A DNA stretch of 51,782 nt from Candidatus Parvarchaeota archaeon (GCA_017608505.1 JAFCFT010000007.1:1-51782); one strand, 5' to 3'; positions 1-7,460 are shown, numbered from the stretch's first letter. Numbers and translations are program-made. The notes: a model not told the origin generated them from the letters alone.

Positions 1-6
1 TTTACA

Positions 7-120
7 TCACCTCCAAAGTTATTTATTACATAATAACTTTAGAGGTGCAGAAGGCAGTTAAAAGTAACTGCAGATGAGCCCTTAAGGGCTCATCGCCATT
101 AACTTAACGCGACCTCTAAA
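7..120 (-). promoter_or_regulatory. Riboswitch-like structured leader with sequestered Shine-Dalgarno
   Basis: Read on the minus strand, this would be the 5' leader of a gene whose start lies just beyond the left edge. The SD (GGAGGTGA, 14-7) is complementary to the archaeal 16S 3' end. Bases 47-32 can pair with 23-8 in a 16-bp hairpin that buries the SD; its single wobble (a41 with c14) is G-U only in minus-strand RNA and would be a C-A mismatch in plus-strand RNA. The anti-SD strand 46-38 can instead pair over 9 bp with 120-112, closing a three-way junction whose other arms are hairpins 94-86/81-73 and 71-65/60-54. A TATA-like box at 150-141 predicts a transcript start near 120, where this alternative stem begins. 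I recognise no known riboswitch class. The structure is read from sequence; the regulatory role is inferred. Confidence 0.55.
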
Positions 121-160
121 ACAAAAGCTTTAAAAACCCTAATAATATACTAACCTTTTC
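121..160. promoter_or_regulatory. Overlapping divergent promoters
   Basis: Two TATA-like boxes face opposite ways. TTTAAAAA at 129-136 is centred about 28 nt before the ATG at 161, which implies an almost leaderless TFS transcript. On the minus strand GTATATTATT (150-141) is centred about 26 nt before the predicted 5' end of the structured leader. The two boxes do not overlap each other but share one 40-bp spacer, so the two transcripts may compete. Confidence 0.5.
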
Positions 161-463
161 ATGTTTTGCAAAAAGTGCGGTTCTTTGTTAGTCCCTGACG
201 GCAGGGAGCTTAAGTGTTCTAACTGCGGCAAGCGCAGCAGCGAAAAAAATCTTAATTTGGCTGAAAAGAAAAATGTAAATGTCAAAGAAGTTGCCATGGT
301 AAAGCAAGAGGTCGAAACTCTTCCAAAAATCAAAGCTCATTGCAGAAAATGCAAGAATAATGAGGCTTATTATTACATGATGCAGACTCGCTCTCTTGAC
401 GAATCGCCAACAATATTCTTTACATGCACTAAGTGCGGCTACAAATGGCGCGAAAGCGATTAA
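161..463 (+). CDS. tfs: Transcription factor S (TFIIS/Rpb9-like)
   Basis: This is the archaeal transcript-cleavage factor, which rescues backtracked RNA polymerase by stimulating its nuclease activity. The 100-residue protein has the expected two zinc ribbons: an N-terminal one with CKKC at residues 3-6 and CSNC at 19-22, and a C-terminal one from about residue 60 with CRKC and CTKC. Between the C-terminal pairs lies RSLDES, matching the acidic RS-DE hairpin that reaches the polymerase active site in TFIIS/TFS. Length is normal for the family. The start is supported by a TATA-like box 28 nt upstream with no room for an SD. The replication genes that follow have their own TATA-like boxes. Confidence 0.93.
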   Translation: MFCKKCGSLLVPDGRELKCSNCGKRSSEKNLNLAEKKNVNVKEVAMVKQEVETLPKIKAHCRKCKNNEAYYYMMQTRSLDESPTIFFTCTKCGYKWRESD

Positions 464-497
464 CTTATAAATAACTTGTTTCTAAAATTCATTTGAA

Positions 498-836
498 ATG
501 CCAGATGACATTGTTGAAGAGCGCAAAAAAAGACGCGTGGCAGTTGAACGGAAAATTGCTGATATAGCAGAAGGCGACGTCAGGGTTGCTGTTGTCGGCA
601 CTGTTCTTTCAATCGACAAGCAAACTCTTGTATTTACTATTGAGGACCCTTCAGGGCAATTGACAGTTCTTGCAACAAATGAAGAGTCTTTGAGCAAGGT
701 AAGCGTTGGCAATGTTGTGCGCGTAATAGGCATTGTTCTGCCATTTGATGAAGGTTTTGAATTAAGGGCAGAAATAATCCAAGATTTTAAAGACCTAAGT
801 CCTGAATTATTTCCAGTGCTGCATGAATTAATTTAG
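498..836 (+). CDS. OB-fold nucleic-acid-binding protein
   Basis: A 112-residue protein with a single predicted OB fold. After a charged N-terminal helix, residues about 28-100 alternate beta-strand-like segments (VAVVGTVLSI, TLVFTIEDPSGQLTVLA, VVRVIGIV), the pattern of RPA/aIF2-type OB domains, where D-PSGQ-TV is a common turn. It probably binds single-stranded DNA or RNA, and its place just upstream of PCNA suggests a replication or repair role; this is inference. Its own TATA-like box (CTTATAAATAAC, near 463-474) sits 25-30 nt before the ATG, so it is likely leaderless. No zinc finger or second OB domain is present, so it is not a complete RPA large subunit. Confidence 0.7.
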   Translation: MPDDIVEERKKRRVAVERKIADIAEGDVRVAVVGTVLSIDKQTLVFTIEDPSGQLTVLATNEESLSKVSVGNVVRVIGIVLPFDEGFELRAEIIQDFKDLSPELFPVLHELI

Positions 837-897
837 TGTTTTATATCTTTTCTACTATACTAAACTTTATTAATGCTTCAAATTCTTATTTTATTTC

Positions 898-1662
898 ATG
901 TTTAAGGCAACAATTGAAGACATTGCTCTTTTAAGAGACCCTCTTGATGTGATTTCTAATTTCATAACAGAGGGGACATTCACCGTTAATAAAAACGGGT
1001 TGTCGCTTGTTGCAATGGACCAGCCCGCTTCTGTAGTCATGGTTTTATTTGATTTGCTGTCTTCAAGCTTTGCTGAATTTGATGTTTCCGGGGAATCCAA
1101 GCTGACTTTAAATATCCCTTACTTTGTTTCAATACTTAAGAGGGCAGGCGCAGGAGACTTAGTTTCTTTTAAGTTGGCTGAAGGAGACTCGGTACTTAAA
1201 GTCACGCTAAAAGGAGACTCAAAAAGAGTATTTACAATTCCTTTGCTTGAAACAATGGGCAAGCCTCCTGAAGCTCCAAAAAAATTAGACGAAGGGTTCA
1301 AAGCATTAGTAGAAGTGGAATCCAATGTATTAAAAGAAGGGACTAAAGACGCACTAATGGTCAGCGATTCAGTCGTATTTAAAGCTGACAATGACTCTTT
1401 TAATCTCCTAGCTTTTGGCGACACAAGCCAAGTCAACTTGTCGCTTACAAAAGGCTCCCCAAGCCTTTTGAACTTAAATGTTGATGCTGCTTCTAAAGCA
1501 AAGTACTCATTAGAGTACCTTGAGAAAATCATGAAAGCGTCAAAAATCGCAGACACGCTTACAATAAAATTTGCAGACGACTTCCCATTAAGACTTGATT
1601 ACAAAGTGATTGACAAGCTAAGGCTCTCTTTTATTTTAGCGCCTAGGATTGACATGGAGTGA
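898..1662 (+). CDS. pcn: DNA polymerase sliding clamp (PCNA)
   Basis: This is the homotrimeric ring that tethers replicative polymerases, FEN1 and ligase to DNA. The 254 residues match the usual length of archaeal PCNA (about 245-250). Recognisable blocks are the N-terminal helix and strand (MFKATIEDIALLRDPLDVIS), the LSLVAMDQPASVVMV strand-helix region, an inter-domain connector near residues 115-130 with PLLET, and the C-terminal strand LRLSFILAPRIDME, which matches the PCNA C-terminus. The ATG has a TATA-like CTTTATTAA about 30 nt upstream. No second PCNA copy is visible in the window. Confidence 0.95.
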   Translation: MFKATIEDIALLRDPLDVISNFITEGTFTVNKNGLSLVAMDQPASVVMVLFDLLSSSFAEFDVSGESKLTLNIPYFVSILKRAGAGDLVSFKLAEGDSVLKVTLKGDSKRVFTIPLLETMGKPPEAPKKLDEGFKALVEVESNVLKEGTKDALMVSDSVVFKADNDSFNLLAFGDTSQVNLSLTKGSPSLLNLNVDAASKAKYSLEYLEKIMKASKIADTLTIKFADDFPLRLDYKVIDKLRLSFILAPRIDME

Positions 1663-1728
1663 AGATTTACTAATGTAATTAATAATTTAGCAAAATATTT
1701 ATTATTTCATTATTCATCTAATTAATAA

Positions 1729-2676
1729 ATGAAATTTCATAATATTTTATTATTAACTAGTATTTTATTGTTATGTGGTTGTGTACAACAGGAATGCAGT
1801 GCTGATTCTGACTGTGTGCAAAAAACCTGTACAAATGTTATCTGTAGTTCAGGCAAGTGTGTTTACTCTAACATTACTGATTGTTGCGGGAATGGTTTAT
1901 GTGAAGTAAATGAAACTTATAATAACTGCCCTGCAGACTGCCCTAATTGTGATGACTTTAATGAATGCACAGAAGATATTTATGATTACCACGAACAAAG
2001 ATGCATTAATAATCCAATAATTCCTTGTTGCGGTAACGACTTATGTGAAGTAAGCGAGAATTACACTACTTGCGTTGCTGACTGCCCTAATTGTGATGAC
2101 TTTAATGAATGTACTAACGATTATTTTAATTACACAACCCAAGTATGCGTTAATGAACCATTAATTCCTTGTTGCGGTAACGGTAAATGCGAAGAAGGAG
2201 AATCTCATTCAAGCTGCATTAGTGACTGCCCATTTGGAGATGACGAATACATTAAATTAGGGGTTTCATTTTTAAACAGCACAACAACAGGCCGTAGGTA
2301 CTGGTATGTACTGCAAAACTGCCTTGCAGAAAATATTACTACCTTAAGGGTAAGGGGTTATTGGAATGGGGAAATGGAAGGTGAAGTTACCAAATCATGG
2401 CTTGAGCAGTGGAGCAGTCCATCTGAGCAGACATTCCTTCATGCGCCACCATCGACTTGCATTAGTCCAGCATCACTCATCGTAGAGGCATGGGTTGATA
2501 AAACCCCTGGAGAAGAATATAATGTTAGTGTTTATTACAAGTTTGAATATAATAATAAGACTATTGAATTCACGAGCAATGAAAGTACTTGTGTCATTGT
2601 TGCTGATTCCTTGGTTGCAACACCTGAGGATTTTGCATTTTTCACAATAAACAATACTAATATAAAAATAACTTAA
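1729..2676 (+). CDS. Cys-rich repeat lipoprotein
   Basis: A 315-residue predicted exported protein. Residues 1-18 form a signal peptide ending in a lipobox-like LCGC, so Cys18 may be lipid-anchored. Residues 20-170 are Cys-rich, with three copies of a module of the form CCGNG-CE--E---C--DCP; the first two are followed by NCDDFNECT, and the duplication is visible in the DNA too. Residues from about 178 form a Cys-poor, beta-rich domain with several N-x-S/T sequons. The Cys spacing resembles small disulfide or metal-binding modules often found in surface proteins of DPANN archaea. Its ligand is unknown. The repeat unit could also recombine and vary in copy number. Confidence 0.7.
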   Translation: MKFHNILLLTSILLLCGCVQQECSADSDCVQKTCTNVICSSGKCVYSNITDCCGNGLCEVNETYNNCPADCPNCDDFNECTEDIYDYHEQRCINNPIIPCCGNDLCEVSENYTTCVADCPNCDDFNECTNDYFNYTTQVCVNEPLIPCCGNGKCEEGESHSSCISDCPFGDDEYIKLGVSFLNSTTTGRRYWYVLQNCLAENITTLRVRGYWNGEMEGEVTKSWLEQWSSPSEQTFLHAPPSTCISPASLIVEAWVDKTPGEEYNVSVYYKFEYNNKTIEFTSNESTCVIVADSLVATPEDFAFFTINNTNIKIT

Positions 2677-2842
2677 AATGGTTCTTCACGTATTTTTGGT
2701 AAATCATAAAGTCTATGGCGATTTTAAGCTTTGTAAATTGAACTTTTAGTTAATAAATGATGGTACTGCTTAAATCGTCTAAACAGAGTACCTTTATCGG
2801 TCAAAAATTTCTAAAACTGACCAATAAACTTTTACACTCGTT
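2677..2842. other. Intergenic region with two adjacent hairpins
   Basis: There is no convincing gene. Two inverted repeats lie close together: GGTACT (2762-2767) with AGTACC (2787-2792), and GGTCA (2799-2803) with TGACC (2818-2822). They could form a terminator-like or small-RNA-like structure, but neither is followed by a long T tract. I cannot assign a function. Confidence 0.3.
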
Positions 2843-3025
2843 ATGTTCATAAAATCCAAACCACACATACTAAAAAGCGGTAAGATAACATATTATTATT
2901 ACTTAGTTGAAATTAAACGAAAAGGCAGGACTGTAGTGTCCAAAGTAAAGAAGCGCCTCAAAAATATAAGAAATATGTTAAACAGAGAACACTTTCATGT
3001 AATACTCCTGCAAAATAATGAATAA
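2843..3025 (+). pseudogene. Possible transposase N-terminal fragment
   Basis: A 60-codon ORF whose first 38 residues (KSGKITYYYYLVE, then KRKGRTVVSKVKKRL) resemble the start of IS1634/IS4-type transposases, which commonly read K-SGK-YY-LVES-R-GK-V-Q-V-K-LG. The expected continuation is missing and the remaining 22 residues look unrelated, so this would be a truncated relic. No terminal inverted repeats or target duplications were recognised around it. It could equally be a short unrelated hypothetical ORF; about 60 bp of featureless sequence follows it. Confidence 0.3.
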
Positions 3026-3085
3026 AGTGCTTTGGAATTAGGATCAATACTTGAATTGCCTGGAATGTACAATCTTTGATGCTAA

Positions 3086-3379
3086 TTATTTCTGGAAAGC
3101 AGTGCATTGATTGTTAACGCATCTGCATTTTATTGGTGCATCTTTGCACTTGCTTATAAGCGTAAAGCCTCCTGAAAGTATGTTGACGCATTTTGTGCAG
3201 TCATTTGGGTCTTGCTTGCAGTCGCTGTCTCTTACGCAGTATGCGCTTGTTTTTGGGGTTTTAATTTCAAGGTTTGCAGTTATTTGCTTGAGCATGTTTT
3301 GCATGGTTCCAAGCATTGCGATGATTAACACTATTGCAACTATTAAGGTTGTGCCGCCATACAGATATTTGACGTTCAT
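3086..3379 (-). CDS. Small membrane-anchored Cys-rich protein
   Basis: A 97-residue protein with one hydrophobic segment (residues about 8-27) followed by a hydrophilic, probably extracytoplasmic tail with eight cysteines between residues 48 and 92 (patterns CVRDSDCKQ, CTKC, CRCVNNQC). The Cys pattern recalls the modules of the lipoprotein at 1729-2676 but is not a clear copy. It lies 4 bp after the DUF350-like gene and 238 bp after pgi on the same strand, so it may be co-transcribed. Function unknown. Confidence 0.6.
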   Translation of the reverse strand: MNVKYLYGGTTLIVAIVLIIAMLGTMQNMLKQITANLEIKTPKTSAYCVRDSDCKQDPNDCTKCVNILSGGFTLISKCKDAPIKCRCVNNQCTAFQK

Positions 3380-3383
3380 AAGC

Positions 3384-3602
3384 TTAAGCGCTAAATAGCA
3401 GGGTTACCATTATTGCAACTGCTATTATGATTGCTGAAAGCACGATTGCTACAGCCATGTTGCCCCTTTTTAATTCTGCCCATTCGTCAATGCCTTTTGT
3501 CAGTTTGTCAAAGACTTTTATTGCCAAAAATAAGGACAGCACTGCTACAAGCAAAGCAATTGCTAACTCAACTGTTTTATATGCAAACAAATCCCATGTC
3601 AT
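3384..3602 (-). CDS. DUF350-like small membrane protein
   Basis: A 72-residue protein with two predicted TM helices (about 12-30 and 49-70) joined by a charged loop. The loop and second helix, K-FDKLTKGIDEWAELKRGN followed by MAVAI, match the conserved half of DUF350 proteins, which have unknown function and usually appear as one or two such units. It lies between pgi and the Cys-rich gene with short spacers, consistent with one transcript. The start ATG is 15 bp after the pgi stop. Confidence 0.6.
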   Translation of the reverse strand: MTWDLFAYKTVELAIALLVAVLSLFLAIKVFDKLTKGIDEWAELKRGNMAVAIVLSAIIIAVAIMVTLLFSA

Positions 3603-3617
3603 GGGTTTGGTAATGTT

Positions 3618-4739
3618 TTAGGCAAATTTAAGTTTTCTTGTAAGGATTTCTTTGTAGTGTTCAACATTTGGCTGGTCAAATGGATTGATTCCCAAAAGCT
3701 TGGCAAAAAAGATTGTTTCAAGCATTAGGTGCATGAACAGTTCGCCCATGCATTCTTCACGTTTGTTTTCAAGAACAAGCTCTATGAATGGCCGCTTAAA
3801 GCGCTTGTATTCATTTTTAATGCATTTGTAAGTCAAGTCAAGCATTTGTTCGTAATCTCCAAAACTTGTGCGAACATTGTATTCATTTTTTACTTTGATG
3901 AATGTTGTAAATTTGTCGTCAGGCCCCCCAAGATATAACTGAAGCATTGAGTGCAAGTCTGGAGTGCCAATTGATGTTATTGGCGTAATTCCAGTCCTGT
4001 TTTTTCCGAGCGACTCTGCTACTAGTTGATTTGCCCATTCTTTAAATCCGTAAAAGCTTTCAGAAAAGGGGAAGAAGACATTGATGCGCCTTCCTTTTTT
4101 GTAATGATAGTATTTAATTAAGGCTGTTTTTTTTGCAAAGATTTCTTTTGTTTTTTTTGCGCCCTTTATTAGGGCTTTGATGTCAAAGCCTAAGATTTTT
4201 AGTGGGAAAAGCCCCGCATTTGTGAAAATGGAGTATCGCCCTGTTATGTTTTTAGGGACTTCTAAGAATGTGATATTTTCTTTTAAGGCCTTTTTGTGCA
4301 GTGGCGTTTCTAGTGCGCTTGTTATTGTGATCCGTTCTTGCCAATCTTTTGCATATTTTTTTAATGTCTTTGTCAAGACCTCAAGGCCTGCAAGCGTTTC
4401 TATTGTTTTTCCAGATTTGCTTATTGCATTTATTAAGACGCTGGTTCCGCTTTTAAGCGCAGTTTCCAAAGATTTTTTTATGAAAAATAACTTGTCGCTG
4501 TCAAGGCCTTCTGCAAATAAAGTTTTTATTTTTGGCTTTTTAAAACCAAGCGCTGCTTTGACGCCGTTGCTTGAGCCTCCAACTCCAACAATTATGAGTA
4601 ATTCTGGATTATATTTTAATTTTGACTTGGCAACATTATTTGCAGTCTTAATTGAAGACTCATCAATTAAATTGTTTTCAAAGACGAGTTCTCTTGATTT
4701 CTGGATTTTAGCAAGAGCATTATTTGTTAAGACATTCAT
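3618..4739 (-). CDS. pgi: Glucose-6-phosphate isomerase
   Basis: Interconverts glucose 6-phosphate and fructose 6-phosphate in glycolysis and gluconeogenesis. The 373-residue protein belongs to the SIS-fold PGI superfamily, not the cupin PGI of Euryarchaeota. Visible motifs are the sugar-phosphate loop GVGGSSNGVKAALG, ISKSGKTIETL (the SK-G-T-ET phosphate-binding stretch), the ESLGKN region, the catalytic His in GTPDLHSMLQLYL, and the C-terminal catalytic Lys in QPNVEHYK. It is shorter than bacterial enzymes (about 450-550), mainly at the N-terminus. It fits with the GAPOR-like gene at 14944 in a glycolytic pathway. Confidence 0.9.
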   Translation of the reverse strand: MNVLTNNALAKIQKSRELVFENNLIDESSIKTANNVAKSKLKYNPELLIIVGVGGSSNGVKAALGFKKPKIKTLFAEGLDSDKLFFIKKSLETALKSGTSVLINAISKSGKTIETLAGLEVLTKTLKKYAKDWQERITITSALETPLHKKALKENITFLEVPKNITGRYSIFTNAGLFPLKILGFDIKALIKGAKKTKEIFAKKTALIKYYHYKKGRRINVFFPFSESFYGFKEWANQLVAESLGKNRTGITPITSIGTPDLHSMLQLYLGGPDDKFTTFIKVKNEYNVRTSFGDYEQMLDLTYKCIKNEYKRFKRPFIELVLENKREECMGELFMHLMLETIFFAKLLGINPFDQPNVEHYKEILTRKLKFA

Positions 4740-4817
4740 TAGATAATAAAAGCTTTTTTAAGAATATAATCTTTTTGAGAAACTTTTTAATAGGCGCATG
4801 CGCTCTTTTTAAAAAGA

Positions 4818-5513
4818 ATGGAAAGAGTTCCTTTAGGGATTAAGAAGATAGATGCCTTGTTAAAAGGCGGTGTGCCAGAAGGCTCATGCATTTTGCTTTC
4901 AGGCGAGCCAGGGACTGGAAAATCTTTGATAATGCAAAAATTAGTTTACAATCACTTGAAAAAGGGAAATAGTGTTATATATGTTACAACAGACAGAACA
5001 TCTGAAAGACTTGTTGAAGAAGTTAAAGATTACGGCATGGATTACTTTAAGTATGTAAAAAATGGACAATTAAAGATTCTTGATACATACGTTGGTTTTG
5101 TTCGCAAAAGCGAAAAGGGATTTTCATACGCAGACATTAGGGACCTTACTGAAATATCCATTAAAATTGAAAAGTTAAGGCGAGAACTTGAAGGCAGAAA
5201 ATTTGTTGAAGTTTATGACGTTATTTCAGAACTTTTTATTTGGAATAAGGATAAAGATTTGGTTTTAAGATTCATAAGTTCAGTATGCTCTTCAGGAAGC
5301 AACAAAAGCATAGCTTTATTTTTTGTGATAAATGAGGGCATTGAAGATGACAGATATATTAATTCAATAAAATCTGTTGTTGACGGGGTTTTGCTTTTTG
5401 GAGTGAGTGAAGATAAAAGATGGTTTAAAATAAGTAAAATGGCAAAGACAAGTGTTAGCACAAAAAAACACTATTTTAACATTACTGAAGACGGAAAAAT
5501 AAGAATCCTATAA
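4818..5513 (+). CDS. KaiC/RadA-like RecA-superfamily ATPase
   Basis: A 231-residue single-domain ATPase of the archaeal KaiC-like group. It opens with LGIKKIDALLKGGVPEGS, the classic entry to these domains, followed by Walker A GEPGTGKS at residues 29-36. VIYVTTDRTSERLVEE is the next typical strand and helix. The Walker B strand is weak (FVEVYDVISEL, near residue 133), and the last strand DGVLLFGVSED with a beta hairpin ends the fold. There is no second KaiC domain or HTH. Two small 3-TM genes follow within 33 bp on the same strand, suggesting a membrane-linked signalling or regulatory ATPase. TATA-like CTTTTTAATA lies near 4783. Confidence 0.8.
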   Translation: MERVPLGIKKIDALLKGGVPEGSCILLSGEPGTGKSLIMQKLVYNHLKKGNSVIYVTTDRTSERLVEEVKDYGMDYFKYVKNGQLKILDTYVGFVRKSEKGFSYADIRDLTEISIKIEKLRRELEGRKFVEVYDVISELFIWNKDKDLVLRFISSVCSSGSNKSIALFFVINEGIEDDRYINSIKSVVDGVLLFGVSEDKRWFKISKMAKTSVSTKKHYFNITEDGKIRIL

Positions 5514-5545
5514 TAATTTAAATATGTAATGCATTATATTTAGCA

Positions 5546-5830
5546 ATGGCAAGAATTGTGATAATGGACGTGTTAATTACGCTTTTATTGTTTGGAGGGG
5601 CGCTTTTGTTGCTTTTATGGAAAAAAGAAGTTGAGCGCTCTGATAAAAAATTTATTCACAGAATAGGTCTTGGTATTGGAGTTATGGGCTTTAAAGAGAT
5701 TGTTAATATAGCTTGTCAGGTGGTTTTTAGGACAGAGACTTTTTTTACATATTCTATTCTTGTTGAAATTGCAGGAATTGTAATAATCATGCTTGCATTA
5801 TTTAATTATTTGGAGGCGAGCCTTAAATGA
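5546..5830 (+). CDS. 3-TM membrane protein A1 of duplicated pair
   Basis: A 94-residue protein with three predicted TM helices (about 9-25, 40-61 and 71-89). It aligns with the protein at 17189-17470: both have a Trp-Lys end to helix 1 (LLLLLWKK versus LILSLWVK), then a Lys-rich loop, a glycine-rich helix 2 with an acidic residue and Asn (GVMGFKEIVN versus VIIGLYELSN), and a third helix ending FNYLE or FKYME. It overlaps the next gene by 4 bp (ATGA), so the two products are probably made in a fixed ratio. No known family was recognised. Confidence 0.65.
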   Translation: MARIVIMDVLITLLLFGGALLLLLWKKEVERSDKKFIHRIGLGIGVMGFKEIVNIACQVVFRTETFFTYSILVEIAGIVIIMLALFNYLEASLK

Positions 5831-6138
5831 GCGAATTGTATATTGAATTTTTCTTAAGGTTTTTCGTAATACTTGCTTTAATGATTTCTTCTTTATTATT
5901 AATAGCAATTTTTTTAAAAATGAGAAAAAGAAAATATTTAATTGAACTGCTTGTTTTAGGCCTTTTAATATTTTGTCTTTTTTGGGGCATATACGAATTT
6001 AGCGAAATAATTTTTGTAAGCGCTTTGCTTATGAGCGAGTCCATTGGAAATGAGCTTATAGCAAAGACATTTGCATTAATGGGCGCAATAATGATATTCA
6101 GCATTTCAATTGTTAAGAAAAGATTAAGAAGACTTTAA
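5827..6138 (+). CDS. 3-TM membrane protein B1 of duplicated pair
   Basis: A 103-residue protein with three TM helices (about 8-30, 39-64 and 77-97) and a basic C-terminus. It aligns with the protein at 16854-17192: shared points are EFFL-FF near the start, ELL-LGLL-FC entering helix 2, the intramembrane motif YEFSE, and FALM followed by IF---IVK-RL at the end. The YEFSE motif resembles YELSN in the partner A2, so A and B may themselves be ancient paralogues. The stop overlaps the convergent trxB gene by 15 bp. Function unknown; a heteromeric membrane sensor or scaffold is a guess. Confidence 0.65.
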   Translation: MSELYIEFFLRFFVILALMISSLLLIAIFLKMRKRKYLIELLVLGLLIFCLFWGIYEFSEIIFVSALLMSESIGNELIAKTFALMGAIMIFSISIVKKRLRRL

Positions 6139-7020
6139 GTCCTCATAAGCGCTAAATGCTGCTATTGCTCCTTCAGCAGCCCCTGTTATTGCCTGCTTGT
6201 ATGGGGCGTCTGCGCAGTCTCCTGCAGCATAGACATATGGCACGTTTGTTCTTGAGGACTTGTCAATTATAACTTCTCCATTTTCATTTAATTTGCATCC
6301 AAGGCTTTTTGCAAGCTCTGTCTGCGGGATGTATCCGATGTCTATGAAGAGCCCGTCAAGAGGCAGCTCGCGCCCATTATCAAGAATAACTTTTTTAATC
6401 AAGCCGTTGCCTTTTATTTCCAGGATATTTGCGTTGTTTATTATCTCTATTTTTTTGTTATTGTAAACTTTTTCAGCTATCATTGGTTCTGCTCTTATTT
6501 TTTCGCGTCTGTGTATGATGTACACTTTTTTGGCGTATTCTGCTAAAAGCAAGGCTTCTCTTGCTGCGCTGTTGCTTCCGCCGACAACGCCTGCAATTTT
6601 GTCTTTAAAAAAAGGTCCGTCGCAAGTAGCGCAATAAGAAACGCCTCTGCCGCTGTATTCTTTTTCTCCTGGAACATTAAGTTTTCTTCTTTTTGTTCCA
6701 GTGGCAAGGATAACTGCTTTGCACTCATAAGTTTTATTAAGCTTTGTTTTTATTATGAATCCTTTAGCTCGCTTTTCTATGCTTATGACTTCGTCTGTCA
6801 CAATTGGCACTCCAAGGGCCTTTACATGGTTTTCCATTTTTTTCATTAACGCAAGACCGGATGTTTTAATTTCGCCTGGCCAGTTTTCAATTAAATTGGT
6901 TGTTAGTATAAGGCCGCCTACTTCTTTTGCAATAATTATTGCGTTTAACTTAAATCTTGCAGCAAATATTGCTGCAGTCATGCCTGCAGGCCCCCCTCCG
7001 ACAATTATTAAATCTTGCAT
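6124..7020 (-). CDS. trxB: Thioredoxin reductase (NAD(P)H-dependent)
   Basis: A flavoenzyme that reduces thioredoxin-like proteins. The 298 residues show an N-terminal FAD-binding VGGGPAGMTAAIFAAR, the redox-active CATC (in SYCATCDGPFF, residues about 130-140), an NADPH-binding GGSNSAAREAL with HRR downstream (the basic patch usually read as NADPH preference), and the C-terminal FAD motif YAAGDCADAPYKQAITGAAEG. Length is slightly short of the usual 310-320 but all motifs are present. No thioredoxin gene is in the window. The class II reductase at 8069 needs such reducing power, but the link is only proximity. Confidence 0.93.
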   Translation of the reverse strand: MQDLIIVGGGPAGMTAAIFAARFKLNAIIIAKEVGGLILTTNLIENWPGEIKTSGLALMKKMENHVKALGVPIVTDEVISIEKRAKGFIIKTKLNKTYECKAVILATGTKRRKLNVPGEKEYSGRGVSYCATCDGPFFKDKIAGVVGGSNSAAREALLLAEYAKKVYIIHRREKIRAEPMIAEKVYNNKKIEIINNANILEIKGNGLIKKVILDNGRELPLDGLFIDIGYIPQTELAKSLGCKLNENGEVIIDKSSRTNVPYVYAAGDCADAPYKQAITGAAEGAIAAFSAYEDLKSS

Positions 7021-7043
7021 GTAAAAAATTAAATATCCTCTTT

Positions 7044-7460
7044 TTAAAAAATTATGCTAAGGTGTTTGTCTATGATCTTTTTCTTAATTTTAAATATTTT
7101 CTTAATAATCTCTTTTCCCTGTTCAAATTCTATTTTTTCTCCATAATAATTTATGCTGTTTCTTATCCCATCTTAGTCTGTCAAATTCTTCATAATCATA
7201 ACTGAGGGTGTCTTTTAAAAGTTCGCCGATGCAGATATGTGACAATACTTTATATCCTTTTAGAATACATAAAGCTTCTAGAATTTCTCTTAAAGAGTCG
7301 TAAGCTAAAGAAACATACGCAGAAATGTTTATCTTGTCTATATTTGCATATTTACAGTTTTTTCTTTAATATTCGACATCTCAATAAGCGACTTAATTAA
7401 CTCTTTGTCTACTTTGGTTTTCTTTATTAAACCTTTTCTAAAACATTCTTCTAAATCCAT
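7044..7460 (-). pseudogene. Frameshifted HEPN-domain gene (MNT partner)
   Basis: Translating the minus strand gives one HEPN-like protein broken over three frames. It begins at the ATG at 7460, overlapping the nucleotidyltransferase by 10 bp (MDLEECFRKGLIKK). It then shifts frame near 7350 into INISAYVSLAYDSLREILEA and LKGYKVLSHI, and near 7150 into RNSINYYGEKIEFEQGKEII, ending at a TAA at 7044. The order of these blocks (paired helices, then R-N----YYGE) fits small archaeal HEPN proteins encoded next to minimal nucleotidyltransferases. Two separate frameshifts make a functional product unlikely unless they are assembly errors. Confidence 0.65.

Noticed and set aside
47..111. Fluoride (crcB) riboswitch, suggested by GGCGATGAG
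   Set aside because: The conserved downstream GATG-CTCCT part and the pseudoknot partners are missing.
38..123. H/ACA guide RNA on the plus strand (stem 38-46/112-120 followed by ACA)
   Set aside because: The ACA fits, but the long hairpin has a C-A mismatch in this sense and the element ends at a strong minus-strand SD, which explains it better as a leader.
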